Assembly: GCA_015680685.1 (NCBI GenBank)
Contig: MNCI01012628.1
Location: 940,118 to 1,004,117, forward strand
Length of the DNA: 64,000 nucleotides
Direction of reading: 5' to 3'
DNA from: Gnetum montanum
Taxonomy: Eukaryota > Streptophyta > Gnetopsida > Gnetales > Gnetaceae
Made by a program: the position numbers and the translations under genes. The notes under the pieces were generated by a model, which was given only the letters and a program-made list of their open reading frames with translations, did not search any database and was not told where the DNA came from. Of the stretch, positions 10,395-22,134 are shown one piece after another (within the stretch, counting starts at the first letter, position 1; each line of letters begins with the position of its first letter).

Positions 10395-10438
10395 AACATA
10401 TTGAAGAGGGGTGAAACTCCCCGAAAACATTTTGTGTT
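10395..10438 (+). ncRNA. Hammerhead ribozyme motif, core mutated
   Basis: Same 44-base motif as the left copy: AACATA, TTGAAGA, GGGG, loop, CCCC, GAAA, short stem III, T, TGTGTT. The first core base (C3) is T at 10,401. C3 pairs with G8 in the active fold, so this change is expected to abolish or greatly reduce cleavage. Stem III differs by one base (AACATT instead of AACGTT). Confidence 0.75.
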
Positions 10439-10600
10439 CAATGCTTGGTTTGTACATGTCATTTCAGAGCCTTCTGTTCCCTTAGTTTCTCTCTTGTTTT
10501 TTCAGTTTTTTCTCCTGTGTTCCTGCTTTCCTCAAACCGTTCTTTTGCTAGCCGCACAAGATCTCCAAAAAATTTTTCAAACTCCTAAACCTAAAAATTT

Positions 10601-13600
10601 CTGTTTATCTTGTTGCCTGGTGAAAGATGAGCTCTGCAGGTCAGCAATCTTTTGATTTGATGATCTGATTATAATACATTTTGTCCCATTAGGGGATTTT
10701 ACAATGTTTAAAAGGTTGTAATTCTATCGTGAAGAGTCACAATGCATAGCAGAATAAATAAGAAAGTTGTAAAAGAGTGTTAATTTGGCAATTGCAACGT
10801 TTACCAATCAAGATTTTAAGTGTGTTTTTATTGCATTGTTAAGTAGACAAAATTTTCTTCCGAAAATAAAAAGAAAGAAATAGATTTGCAACTTGTGGTA
10901 GAACTGAACACTCTATTTTGAAGTTTATATTTTAACATATCTGCAATTGAAAAAAAGTGGCTGCTGAGAATTAGTTTAGCTGCCCAACGTGCTATCCATC
11001 TGACCTCCTCATTCTCCATTAGGTTTTCAGTTTGCAGCAATTCAGTATAGTTCCAGGTTGGGTTCTTGGGTTTTGGTTGCTCTTCTTCCTTCACTTGGTT
11101 TCAGGCCTATTTCACTACGCTTTGGCATCCTAGACTCACACAGCTTAGACTGATGGCAAAGGTGGCTAAATTCGTGACTGTCTTACTCGATCAGGAGTTT
11201 TGGGTTTTTGTCCGAGGACATCACGACTTACATAGATTGTCGTGATGGCTTGAAGAACTCACAACGTGCTTAGATGGCTCACTGAAAATGGTGAACTTCA
11301 TGTTGCAACAATTGCAATCTGGCTCTGCAGTGTGCAAATTTAGAGAGAGAGAAAACAGGCTCGAAAAGCAGGATACAAAGTAGAAAAGGCCATTACTAAG
11401 GTTTAAAATTCCCGTATTGGAAAATGAATTCAATAATTATTAAATATTATTGCAACAGTGAACAGACTGGACTAGAAATAGAAATAGATCAAACCATTGG
11501 AATCACAAACCAAAAGCCCATTCATTTTAATCCCATCTCCAAATAATTAATTAGCCAATCACATAAACATGTGCACCAACCCTAGGAATTTGTACTTTAA
11601 AGAACGACAATTGTAATAAATTTCCTTCTTATGCTTTGATGTGGCCGAAACTTTGACAAGGTTGAGATCCAACTACCAAGGCCTTTATCCTATTTGTTTA
11701 AGGCAAGATAATTAAAATATGACACAAGAACCAAAGGAGTAATTAGAACCTTGGAATAACAAATCGTACTTATATGCACTAAGAAGGTCTAAGTTGGCTT
11801 GTATAAGGCTTTCTCTCCTACTTTGGTAGAACCTCCCTCTTTGGCTTCCCTCTTTGGCTCTCACCTTTGGAAGATGGCTAAGCAATTGGATGATTTCTCT
11901 AGGAGGGAGAGTAGGTATTTATAATGGCAATAAGCTAAGGTTTGCTTCATCGGGTAATTCTAATGGGTGTTTAAAGCCCAAAATAACATGTAGCTACTGC
12001 TAATTATTTTTTCCCCCAACTCATTTTTAAACTCGGTCCTCATACTATTTTTCTGGTTACTCATGTGAAAGGTAATTGGTTTATGGTCTAAGGTTTAAAC
12101 CCAAAGATGCTATCTCCAAAGCATACTTCGATTTCTATCTTTCCGATCCAACAATTACATAATTAATTTAATAACATTATAAAGCAGGCAAGCATATAAT
12201 ACAATCAATCATACACATCATAAACTCGATGGACCCCATGTGCTTTAACCCATCTAGTTCATGATACCTCTCTATCGTAATCCCAACAAGATTAGTGCAT
12301 ATATGCTTAACAAAATAATATCATTTAAAATTTTAATAATGGAATAAATTGAACCACAATATAAATATTAGTTCCCTCAAGTTATGATAGCAAGCTATCA
12401 AACATATCACACAAGTAAAGGCACACAACATTGCTGTGACAAGATACAACAAATAGGCTATACACCACACATCCAAGGTTCACGTCATAGGACATACCAA
12501 CAATAGAATGGGATCTAAAATAAAGGTGTTACAATTTTTTTGTCAAAAAAATGTATAGATAACATGGGCTAACCCAACAATGTAGGCAAACCTATTAATG
12601 TAATTGAAAGATTCATGATGATTTTCTATAGTTAACTGTGCACCTGATGCCACAGCCTAAACATATATTTTTACTGGAGCCTCTGGTTGCACAAGTCTTA
12701 GCATAACCCCTTGGGATTAAACCCGTAACTTGTAGAACATGATAAAATAAGCTTTTGATTAAATTAAATTGTCATGTTCTTAAGATAGCTTTTATCAGTA
12801 GGAGTGACAAATTTGTTATGAAATGAGTTTTGATGTTTTTTTCATTTATGATGTTAACATGCCATTTTGAAGGGAACATTTGCTTTTATTAAGAGTCAAA
12901 TAAGCATTAATACCTAAATCTTAGATGCCTTTCTTTGTGCTGGTAAACCAAGTATGTTTTGGTTTACCTCTTTGTTGGTTCTCGGTAACTTTGATAAAGT
13001 GACCATTTCTAATAAGAGCATTTTCTGGTCTTTGTAGCACATAAGCAAATCATCCAAGATGATTTGCCTTGATTTGCCTTTATTTTGTCATACATGGTGC
13101 TAGTCCTAAACTTCCCCTAATAAGAGAGTTTATGTAGGAAAGAGAGATGAGTATTGAACTTTATTACAACCTTCAACGTGAGCCATTGCTTTAAGAATTC
13201 AATGACTCATTAGATCCACACAATGGCAATATTGCTTCAATCCTTACTTCTAGCCCTTGTGCCTTCTACCTGTGATGTAGGTCTCTTTTAAGCAGTTCTA
13301 GGATGTAGGAATTCTTTTAAAAACTTATGCAGTTTGATCTCTTTCCTTTTATTTTTATTTTTTGTTACGGGTGAATAGAGGCCCAGTGGGATTCAAACTC
13401 CTAGGTTTCAAAGAAGCTGGAAACGACACGACATACTCTAAGAAAACATTTTGGGGTGTTTCCTACGCCTGCTATGTGTTTGGTTCATTTATGTCGGAAA
13501 TTTGGGTAAATGCATTTTTATGGCCATATTTATTTTATCGTCAAATTTCATAATTGGATCTTCAATTCACACCGCTCTTAATGTTGCTCTGTTGATATAA

Positions 13601-13724
13601 CTGAATCTGCAACTTAAAAACAGTCTAGCAGTTCCCGGTGGCCTGGCTTGTTAGAGAATTTTTACTTATTTGATCATGTTAAAAAGCATTTTCCCTGCTA
13701 ATGAAGTATCGTGAAAAATACCAG
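10601..13724. other. No gene recognised; possible intron of the downstream gene
   Basis: AT-rich DNA with only short accidental frames. I searched for the RRM exons expected upstream of the BPA1-like exons and found none. If the gene is intact, this stretch, and perhaps the whole PLE pair, lies in a long intron. That is inference. Confidence 0.4.
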
Positions 13725-13802
13725 GGAGCAACAATCGTGGATCAGGCTGTAACTATCACTGCTGTTGAAGACTCATCCATTACTCCTCCACCTCCTTATG
13801 TG
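13725..13802 (+). CDS. BPA1-like gene, penultimate exon
   Basis: A 78-base exon encoding GATIVDQAVTIT and then an acidic/proline-rich stretch. It is bounded by AG (13,723-13,724) and GT (13,803-13,804). A CTAAT branch-point-like motif lies about 25 nt before the acceptor. GATIVDQ is typical of the end of the RRM domain in BPA1-like proteins (binding partner of ACD11). It joins the next exon in phase 0. An in-frame ATG lies 24 nt upstream of the acceptor, so the exon could extend further 5' if the acceptor is not used. Confidence 0.65.
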
Positions 13803-13897
13803 GTATCTTAATCGTTCTTTTAGTTCCCTTTTGTTTATTTTAAAGCACATTTCAAGTTCACTGACTATCGTTTATCATTATTTTTCCCCAATTCAAG

Positions 13898-14512
13898 GAA
13901 AAGCACACAGCATCAGAGGTGGCACCGACAGCTGCACCTGGAAGTAGTGGTAGTGCTAGTGGTAGTGCTATGAACAAGGCCCAGGACGTGGTGACAAGCA
14001 TGCTTGCAAAAGGGTTCATATTAGGAAAGGATGCAATGAACAAAGCAAAATCATTTGATGAGAAGCATGGCCTTTCATCAAATGCAGCGGCTAGGGTTTC
14101 CTCATTTGACAAGAAAATTGGTTTTTCTGAAAAAATTACTTCTGGTACAGCAGCAGTAAATGAAAAGGTTAAATCCGTGGATGAAAAATATCAAGTATCA
14201 GAAAAAACCAAATCTGCAATTGCGGCGGCTGAACAAAAGGTTAACAGTGCAGGTTCTGCTCTCATGAAAAACCGGTTCGTCCTTCAGGGAGCTTCATGGG
14301 TCACTGGTGCTTTCAACCGGGTTGCCAAAGCTGCTGAGGATGTTGGTATGAAAACAAAAGAGAAGGTTACTGTGGCTGAAGGAAGCAAAGACGTATCTCA
14401 TAATGATGATCCATCTCATGATGCTAACCCTACAAAGTATGTAAGCTTAGCTCAACATGACAGTAGTTCAGGGTTCTCTTCTCAACATCAGAATCCTACA
14501 GGATCTAATTAG
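13898..14512 (+). CDS. BPA1-like protein (binding partner of ACD11), last exon
   Basis: About 204 codons after an AG acceptor at 13,896-13,897, ending in TAG at 14,510-14,512. The protein has helical Ala/Lys-rich repeats (NKAKSFDEKHGLS, FDKKIGFSEK, VDEKYQVSEKTKSA) and the conserved tail block SALMKNRFVLQGASWVTGAF followed by NRVAKAAEDV. This is the C-terminal half of plant BPA1-like RRM proteins, which bind the sphingolipid-transfer protein ACD11 and act in cell-death and defence control. The region is cytosolic with no membrane span. The frame is clean and the splice sites fit, so this looks like a live gene, but its RRM exons are not in the window and a retained gene fragment cannot be excluded. 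Confidence 0.8.
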   Translation, partial: EKHTASEVAPTAAPGSSGSASGSAMNKAQDVVTSMLAKGFILGKDAMNKAKSFDEKHGLSSNAAARVSSFDKKIGFSEKITSGTAAVNEKVKSVDEKYQVSEKTKSAIAAAEQKVNSAGSALMKNRFVLQGASWVTGAFNRVAKAAEDVGMKTKEKVTVAEGSKDVSHNDDPSHDANPTKYVSLAQHDSSSGFSSQHQNPTGSN

Positions 14513-15742
14513 ATTGAGAAGGTCAGCTGGCTCTCGTTCTTTAGTTCAGTCAGACATTTATGAAAATCAGTTATGTTTATAAGCAGTGATTGGTTGTAGA
14601 TATTAGATAAATCCGAGATTCTTTATTACAGCGTGGCTGGAATGTTCTGCGATTTGGGATTATAATTTATTTATTGTTCTCTTTATAGAATGACTGGTAG
14701 ACAATCTGGATGATCCTGGAAAAATTCTGGTGGCTGAATAATTCATTCGTTGAGTGATGAAGGATTATCATAAAAATCCATGTTCTGCATTCATCTTCAC
14801 CTTTGAAAATTTCCTTGTAAAGTGTATTTGTTTATTTGATAATCGAATCGAAATGAATTTGTGCATGGAATTTAATTTTGCCGCAGTGCATTTACACTTT
14901 TGGTGTTAGACTTCTGACATAAATAAATAGGGCTGTATCTAATTGCGTTCGGTATAGTTTTTCATTCCAGTCCAGTGAGTCTGATTGAATCGAATGAATT
15001 TCTCTGGTTGAAAGTTTCCAAATATTGATGTTTATATGGTTGCAAGGCTGTAATAGGTAACATTGATGGGTTCATACCAAGTGACAAGCGCGAGTGCAAA
15101 ACAGTGTTGTGTTGATATAGTGTGATGCGTGAGGCAGTGGTCTGTCTTTCTTTCTTTCATGACATACGCAAGTAAGGTCCATATTTGATTAAAAAAATAT
15201 AAACCTAGTAGAGCAACCAAGCTCCATATTTGATTTTGATATTGTTGGCAGTACTTAACGATGGTATCGTCCACGATTGATTATCTCGTCTTGGGCGAAC
15301 TTGGCTCGTAACTTTGAGTAAGTCGTGGGTTATTCTTCACTAACGTTGTGGGCTGCTAGGTTACGAGGGTTGTTAACTTCACTTGTGGGTTGGGTTGGCT
15401 TCATTGTGATTATTAACTGCCGTTGTGATTTGGTAGGTGTTTTTTACTTGAGCTTAACATTTGACCTTTGTTCGTTACTTTAACTTGTGTGAAGTTCGTG
15501 CATGCGTTTTGCAAAGTTCATCTTTGGGGTTTGGGCATTGGGAGCTAAGAGAAATAGTTGTCATGAATACTTGAATCCATATCCAAATCATTTCATTCAA
15601 AACCTTTCCTGGACGATTCATTAAGTTTTAGGTTTCAGCCTATGAGTCTTGACCTCGTTGTTAACAAAACCCTTCTAACATACCATTTGGTATCAAAAGC
15701 CCAACCATGTTGTTGCATATTAAACTTTTGGAGTTCCAAGCC
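14513..15742 (+). other. 3' UTR and intergenic DNA
   Basis: Follows the BPA1-like stop codon. AATAAATAG at about 14,920 could be a poly(A) signal. No other gene is recognised up to the tandem repeat at 15,743. Confidence 0.4.
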
Positions 15743-15817
15743 TCTACAACTACATACAACAGGGGTGTCTACAACTACATACAACAGGGGTGTCTACAAC
15801 TACATACAACAGGGGTG
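15743..15817 (+). repeat. 25-bp tandem repeat, 3 copies
   Basis: Three consecutive copies of a 25-base unit beginning TCTACAACTACATACAAC and ending AGGGGTG, identical except at the last boundary. Confidence 0.9.
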
Positions 15818-15849
15818 AATCCAACATTGACTCAAAGGACCCAATCATC

Positions 15850-16008
15850 AAATCAACTAGCATACACCATATTACAAAAATCAAATCAACTAGCATACAC
15901 CATATTACAAAAATCAAATCAACTAGCATACACCATGTTACAAAAATCAAATCAACTAGCTTCATTACAAAAATCAATCAACTAGCATACACATCATATT
16001 ACATCAAA
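15850..16008 (+). repeat. 33-bp tandem repeat, about 4-5 copies
   Basis: The unit contains AAATCAACTAGCATACACC followed by ATATTACAAAAATC. The first three copies are nearly identical; the last two have deletions. Because 33 is a multiple of three, the array gives false open frames on both strands. Confidence 0.85.
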
Positions 16009-16235
16009 TCAAATCTACATTAAATGCAACACAAATATCTTCAAAGTAGTTGCATAATGATGGTGGGTAAGGGTGACATCTTGTTCCTAGATGTTATGGT
16101 AAACATCAAATATTCGTAACATTCAACCTTATGAGTAAAGAATGCAATAGGGAAAATGTAGAAGGAAATGAAAAGAAAGTTTTATTAATATTTTATAATG
16201 TATTTGGGCTAGGCTTTGAGGGTTCCTTGGGGTTA

Positions 16236-16480
16236 TCTTCTTTTGACATGTATCCCTTAGAGGTAATCCAAAATTGCCACCATAGTTAGGCTCCTATTTG
16301 GCAGAAGGGATGGCTAGTCACCTTCTCCCATTTCACTCGACACTCATTACTCACATTTACCAGCTTCACAACTCCATGTTGATCACAATGTGCCTTTTCA
16401 GGTCTTATTACAACTTGCCCTTTTGGGTCTTAATTATAGTAATTACAACATTTGTTATGAAGAGGCACCATCTTTCTTAT
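16236..16480 (+). repeat. Diverged dispersed repeat, copy 1
   Basis: Shares order and many short identical blocks with 18,895-19,110: TTAGAGGTA, CACCATAGTTA, a T/C-rich stretch, CATTACTC, CACAACT, and GGCACC near the end. Could be two old LTRs of one element; no coding evidence between them supports this. Confidence 0.4.
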
Positions 16481-17239
16481 GAAATGGCTCTATTTGGGAA
16501 TAGAAAAATGATAGTGAGTATGCATAATGTAATGTGATAAACTTCTCACTTATACATACTGCCCATATACTTATTAGTTGACTAATTCCTTTTTTTTTTC
16601 ATCTAGTTCATCTAACAAGCTGTCCTTCATTAGTACTTTCCCATCATCCATCACTTCGCCCCAAATGGCTATGCATCATAATTGTTTGTCCATCACTTGT
16701 TGAGCATCAAAATCAATCAAGAAATCATCCTACACCTCATCAAGCATCCACTACCATCACACAGAACTTTCATCATTTTCCTTACACAAACTCTTCATGA
16801 GATCCACTATCCTAGAGTAGTGTGAAACTTTAAATTAATCATCACTATTATTGCCTATTGATGCCATGACTTGAAACTTTGGGAACTTCATCCCAACAAG
16901 TCCCAATGACACAATTCCACACTACTTCCAAGTTGAATTGACTTAGAGAAACCAAGACCAAGTAGAAATGAAGTAATTCTATCTTAGTTGTATTAAATTT
17001 AACAGTAAAATACAAAAATGGAAGTGCAAAGCTCAAGTCATACTTCCAAAATCCAACATATTGACAATGAGACTCTCTCATAAGGGAGATACACTTGTAC
17101 AAAACATTCTCTTGGCATTTTTCACTCTTCCTCTCTTCTCTTTTCTTCACTTCTCTTCTTTAGACTCCCTTAGCCTTTTTAAAGGCTTTGGTATTAACTC
17201 GATTGCCTTCATATGCTTTCTCTCTTTAAAAATGTAAAT
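16481..17239. other. No gene recognised
   Basis: AT-rich sequence between repeats; frames are short and overlapping and match nothing I know. Confidence 0.4.
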
Positions 17240-17590
17240 TTCTTAGACTACGAGTTGGCTATGATTAGCTATCTAGTAGTCCGCTCTGAGTTGACTACAA
17301 CTAGTAGTTTGTGTACTCTGAGTTGGTTATAGCTAATAGTCTCTTGACAATTTAAATAAAAACCAAACCCTAAAAGTCTCATGCTTTACAGTGTGATTGG
17401 CCTACGATTAGCACCCTTCTAGCACTCCACTATGACTTGATTGTAACTAGCAGCTCTTTGGCAGTATGCCTAACAATCAGTACTTTTATTTTTAAGCTTT
17501 AGTAGCTAATTGTTACTTGGTTGTGACTAGCAATCCACTAGCAATTGGCTATGACTTGGTTGTAACTACTAGCTCATTAGTAGCAACCTG
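17240..17590. repeat. Degenerate short repeats (ACTAGCAG / TATGACTTGGTTG)
   Basis: Variants of 'ctatgacttgattgtaact' followed by 'agcag' or 'agtag' recur at least five times with irregular spacing. No reading frame. Probably an old minisatellite or LTR portion. Confidence 0.5.
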
Positions 17591-18894
17591 CACAAAAATT
17601 CAAAAACCACTAAATCATGCTCAAATGATTTCCAAACATAATAAGTATCCAAGAAAGACTCAATGAGGATTCAAAAGAGAATTACAAGTGGAAGATGTTC
17701 TTATCATCTCACTTCTCCTTTAAAAATATATTCTTAATATCATGTTACAGGTTGGAAGACATAATGTCCCAATGACACAAGGCTATTTGATTAAACTCCA
17801 CAAAACACATGATACAATACATGAATTAAGTTAGTATAAAAGTGTTCACACATGATTATATCAATGACATGTTGACCCAACACATCACTTTTCTTAATTG
17901 TGATTATAATGTTTGATATTTTTAGGTTCATCTATTCTTGGTGGTTTATCCTCATACCACATCATGCTTCCAATAATTTACCATTAAGTTGAAATGCCTC
18001 AATTGCATCCCCATAGTGGCTCAAACCTACACAAAAACTCCATAAAATTCTAGGAAAAGATACATTAGTATCAATACAGGGCTTAAAACCTTGCCAACCC
18101 TCAATGGTAACACATCAAATTCCATTGAATTTTCTTATTTCTCAAGTTATATTATTCATTCTTACATACCATATATGCATTGTCCAAGAATCAATTATTT
18201 CTAGTATCAATAAAATCATAAGCTTTACATTCATCAATATATTTACTCATATTAATAGAATATCTAGTAGGACATATAATAGTATTTTGAAGTTCAAAAT
18301 CTATCAATTCTTGTCCAAACATCAATGAAGATACAAACTACAATTTATTACTATTATAAATATCACAAGCCATTAATCAACATAAGAAATATCAATATCC
18401 ATGGCTATTCAACATAGGAAACACATTTCTTCTTAGTAGCATGCACATAAGATACAACATTTACATTCTCACAAGGAGTATCCAAATAACCTATGTTATT
18501 TTTTCATGCCAAATGCATCAAACTAAGCATAATAAAATATATCATTATTAAAAATATCATTTCTAGTATTCACCCTTACAAATTATTGCAAACTATGGAG
18601 CATCAATGAAGAATTTATATCATAAGTATTATTTCCATTAATTATAGGCAATAGTCTAAACCTATTAGGATCCTTATGCATAGTTTAAACATTATTCTCT
18701 CCATCAAAAATAGATTTATTATTAAAATTCCATGGTCTTTGTGACATCGCATTCTTGGATGGGTAAACACCATTTTGTCGCTAATAACTTGAATAATGTG
18801 CTTCAAATAGAGCAACAACATTGCAAATTAATGGAAAAAGATGAAAATGAATTTATTAATGATGATAATGATAGGAACAATGTTGATATCTTCG
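17591..18894. other. No gene recognised
   Basis: Very AT-rich DNA with many CATCAA/ATATCA strings; no supported gene. Confidence 0.4.
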
Positions 18895-19110
18895 GATCCT
18901 TAGAGGTATTCTAGCACTACCACCATAGTTAATCCATTAGAGCAAAGGGGTGATCAGTTCCTTCTTGTCCTGCTTCTCTCTTCTCTCATTACTCGCCATT
19001 GATGGCTCCACAACTTCATGTTAGCACAACCTCTATGTCTTTGGCCTTAAATGCTATGGTCCCAAAGGGTACTACAGATGATTAAAACTCCTCATAACGA
19101 GGCACCCCTT
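18895..19110 (+). repeat. Diverged dispersed repeat, copy 2
   Basis: Partner of 16,236-16,480 in the same orientation. Similarity is patchy and much older than that of the LTR pairs elsewhere in the window. Confidence 0.4.
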
Positions 19111-19399
19111 CATCCAAAGGTTAATTACATTATTTGCGCATAATACAACTTTGGTTCATAATTAGGAATGAGATATTATAATCTACCTTCCTTAAGAATC
19201 TTACTCATCTTTGAGCTCCTTTTCATTATCTAGTTATTCAGTAGTTGTATTCTTCATTTGTTCCTCATCCTTGACTCCATCATTATTATCATCTACATAA
19301 AACTATTTATAGGAGTTCCTAATACTTATTTAATTTATTAATTAAGTTTATTAATTATCATTATGTTTAAAACAGTGAAGATAAGAATGTAGGATGAAC

Positions 19400-19752
19400 T
19401 CTCTAGTTTTCTATATTTACTAATTACAATTTGACCATTGAATGCATTCTATAATGGTTTTATTTTGAAGTTTCTTCATTCTTTGATCTTTGATGACAAT
19501 AGGTTTAACTTTGAAACTTACATTTGATCTTAGGGGTAATTTACTCTAATCTAGTACATAGGATATGCCATTTTTATGAAATTTTTCATAGTTGACATGG
19601 AAGACAAGATTGATTTTTAGATTCATTGGAAGGTCTTGTTGGTATACTACTTTACCAGTTTGTTCTAAAACTTGAAAGGGTCCACAATATTGAGAGGTCA
19701 ATTTGGTATATTTTTCTAAGTTTAGGGAACTTCTTATTGGTTTGACTCTCAA
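19400..19752 (-). pseudogene. Integrase C-terminus with chromodomain-like tail
   Basis: The 19,752-19,546 frame has KLTSQYCGPFQVLEQTGKV and NLVFHVNYEKFH, the conserved end of chromovirus integrase. After a stop the strand still reads like a worn chromodomain (VIKDQRMKKLQNKTI, near 19,480). Chromodomains guide integration into heterochromatin. Confidence 0.65.
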
Positions 19753-19849
19753 TAATACTTAGTTACCAATCTAGAATTCTTTCTTAAGGTGATGTTGGTT
19801 CATGTATCCTTTATATTTATCTTGGGTTGCTTGTAGGTTTTGTTTTACT

Positions 19850-20560
19850 TTCATAACAATGTTTTACATAATCTTTAATTCTTCCCCTTTCCATTCCACT
19901 TTGAAGGTAAGATCAACCCAGTTTAATGGCGCTTGACAGTTCCACCCATAGACAACTTCAAATGGGGTCCTATGAATTGATCCTTGATAATTGTTATTAT
20001 AGGTAAGTTCTATCAGATGTAAATAATTCTTCCAAGTCTTGGGTCTACTTTCAACATAACTTCATAACATTTCTTTCAAAATTCAATTAACTCATATGGT
20101 TTGATTATCTGTTTTAGGGTGGTACACCATGCTAAACTTTAATTGAGTTTCAAGCTTCTTGAAGAAGTTCTACCAAAAGTAGGAAATAAACTTTGGGTCT
20201 TGATCAAATGTGATTGATTTGGAACATCCATCTAAATGAAATAGTTTTCATATGAGCTTTTGGGCTTGTTCATCTATGGTGTTAGTAGATTTTAAGGGTA
20301 TGAAGTTAACCCTTTTTAATAGCTGATCGACAACTACTAGGATTGAGTCATTCTGCTTCTTAGTCAATGGTAGTCCTACAATAAAGTCCAAAGTGACATT
20401 TTTCCATTTCCATGTTGAAACTTCTACTGGGTGTAATAGATCACAGGTTTGCTTTGCTCTACCTTTACTCTTTGACACATTGGTAATTCTTGATACACAT
20501 GGATGTATCATTCTTCATTTTGGGCTAGAAATAAAAATTACATAGCATTACATAAGTCTT
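19850..20560 (-). pseudogene. Retrotransposon integrase relic
   Basis: The frame at 20,511-20,248 contains WKNVTLDFIVGLP and ILVVVDQLLKRVNFIPLKS, matching the integrase core around the first catalytic Asp. Further matches continue through stops to about 19,850. It lies directly downstream of RNase H, as in Ty3 elements. Confidence 0.75.
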
Positions 20561-20699
20561 GATATGATTAGGATGTCCAACATATGGAACTTCATGTGCT
20601 TCACTAAGTAACTTATGCCTATAGGTTCCTTTTGGAATCCATACTCTTTCACATTTCATCAGTATTTCTTGTAGGGAAAGGTCGTAGTTAGGCTCAAAA

Positions 20700-21060
20700 T
20701 TTATGTTGGTTAATATTTGCTTAAAATAAGGGTATTCCTTTATCTACTCATTAATTTATTCTTTCATAGGGGTTATTATAACTTCAATCATTAGGTTCCA
20801 CATTTGGCTGAGGGCATTAGCCACTACGTTTTGTTTTCCAAGGACATAATTAATCTTAAAATCATATTTTGTAAGTAATTCTAGCCATCTACATTGTTTT
20901 GTATATAAAATTAGTTGTCTCTGTAGGTGTTTTAAACTTTTATGATCAATTTTTAAAACAAATATTTTCCCACAAAGATAGTATCTCAAAACCTTTAAAG
21001 CATGAATAATAGCTAATAATTCTAGATCATGAGTTGAATAATTTACCTTAGCTCATTGTA
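20700..21060 (-). pseudogene. Retrotransposon RNase H relic
   Basis: The frame at 20,989-20,756 contains FVLKIDHKSLKHL and RWLELLTKYDFKINYVLGKQ, the end of the Ty3 RNase H domain. In function it removes the RNA strand during reverse transcription. Confidence 0.75.
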
Positions 21061-21099
21061 ATTTACAAGATTCAAAACATACCACCTTATCTTCTTGTG

Positions 21100-21990
21100 A
21101 AAGAATTGCACAAATTCCTACCCTACATGCATTTGTAAATACCTTGAATGATAGATTTGCATTTAGAATTCTTAAAGATAGGAACTATCGTTAAGAGCAT
21201 GTTTAACCTTAGAAATACTTTGTTGCATCTTTCTTGGAAATGGTTAGTCAAAGGTGTTACCAGAGTAGAGTAATCTTTTATAAAATGGTAATAAAATCTA
21301 GTTAGACTAAGAAAACTATGGATTGTAGTAGTATCCTTAGGTATTGGCCATTCTTTGACTACACTTACTTTAAATGGATCTACTTGCAATTCTTGTTTTG
21401 ATACAATATGACCAAGATAAGATACTTCTTCCTTAAAGAATTCACACTTACTCAATTTGTTTTTAATTGATTTTTTTTTGAAAATCTCCATAGGAGTTTT
21501 CAAATGATCAACCTGTTTCTCTATTGTCTTAAAATAGACTAGTCTATTGTCCATAAACACAATGATAAATTTGTCTAGGTATTCTTAGAATATGTTATTC
21601 ATTAAGGCCATAATGTTACAGGTGCATTTATTAGTCCAAATAAAATCCCTATAAATTCGTATAGTCTATCTTCTTCTGAATGCATTTTTCTCAATATCGT
21701 TATTCTTAATTCTAATTTGGTGATAGTTGGATTTTAAGTCGATTTTCAAAAAATAGCATGCTTTTGCAAGTTGGTCAAATAGATCATTGATTCTAGGTAA
21801 GGGATAGGTATTTATATTATTATCTTGTTTAAGGCCATATAGTAAATATATAATTTTAGTATAGCATCTTTTTTCTTAATGAACATGATTGGTGCTTTCC
21901 AAGGTGAAACAATGGGACATATTTTTCCTTCATTTAACATTTGATTTAGTTGCATTTTTAATTCTATCATTTTCAAGTGAAAAACCTATA
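21100..21990 (-). pseudogene. Ty3/gypsy reverse transcriptase relic
   Basis: Pieces readable in order on the minus strand: [14 protein letters not shown] (near 21,900), then a broken palm, then 21,560-21,123 with NKLSKCEFFKEEVSYLGHIV and PFKVSVVKEWPIPKD, typical of the RT thumb/connection. The catalytic YxDD box is not intact (a FMDNRLVYFK stretch stands where YLDDILVYS is expected). Confidence 0.75.
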
Positions 21991-22134
21991 AGGGGCTTTC
22001 AATACTAGTTTTGTTCCTAGAAAGATATCACTCACATGTTCTATTATTCACTTGGATGGTAATTCGCTAGTTTCACTAAATTTTGAATTTTTATATTCTT
22101 TAAGTTCTTTTGAAAGTTTAATGTTTCCAGGTTT

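Larger units (their letters stand above)
7684..10600 (+). mobile_element. Penelope-like retroelement, right copy (decayed)
   Basis: Inverted sister of the copy at 4,717-7,633, collinear from leader to tail, with many substitutions and small gaps. It holds the same leader frames, a broken RT, and a hammerhead motif with one core change. The outer limit near 10,600 is where both copies share CCTAAACCTAAAAATT before diverging. Confidence 0.85.

Noticed and set aside
15743-16008. Possible CRISPR-like array
   Set aside because: Direct repeats without unique spacers, in plant DNA; simple tandem repeats explain it.
15707-16023. Overlapping open frames on both strands with repeated peptides
   Set aside because: They come from the 25-bp and 33-bp tandem repeats; 33 is a multiple of three, so openness is automatic.
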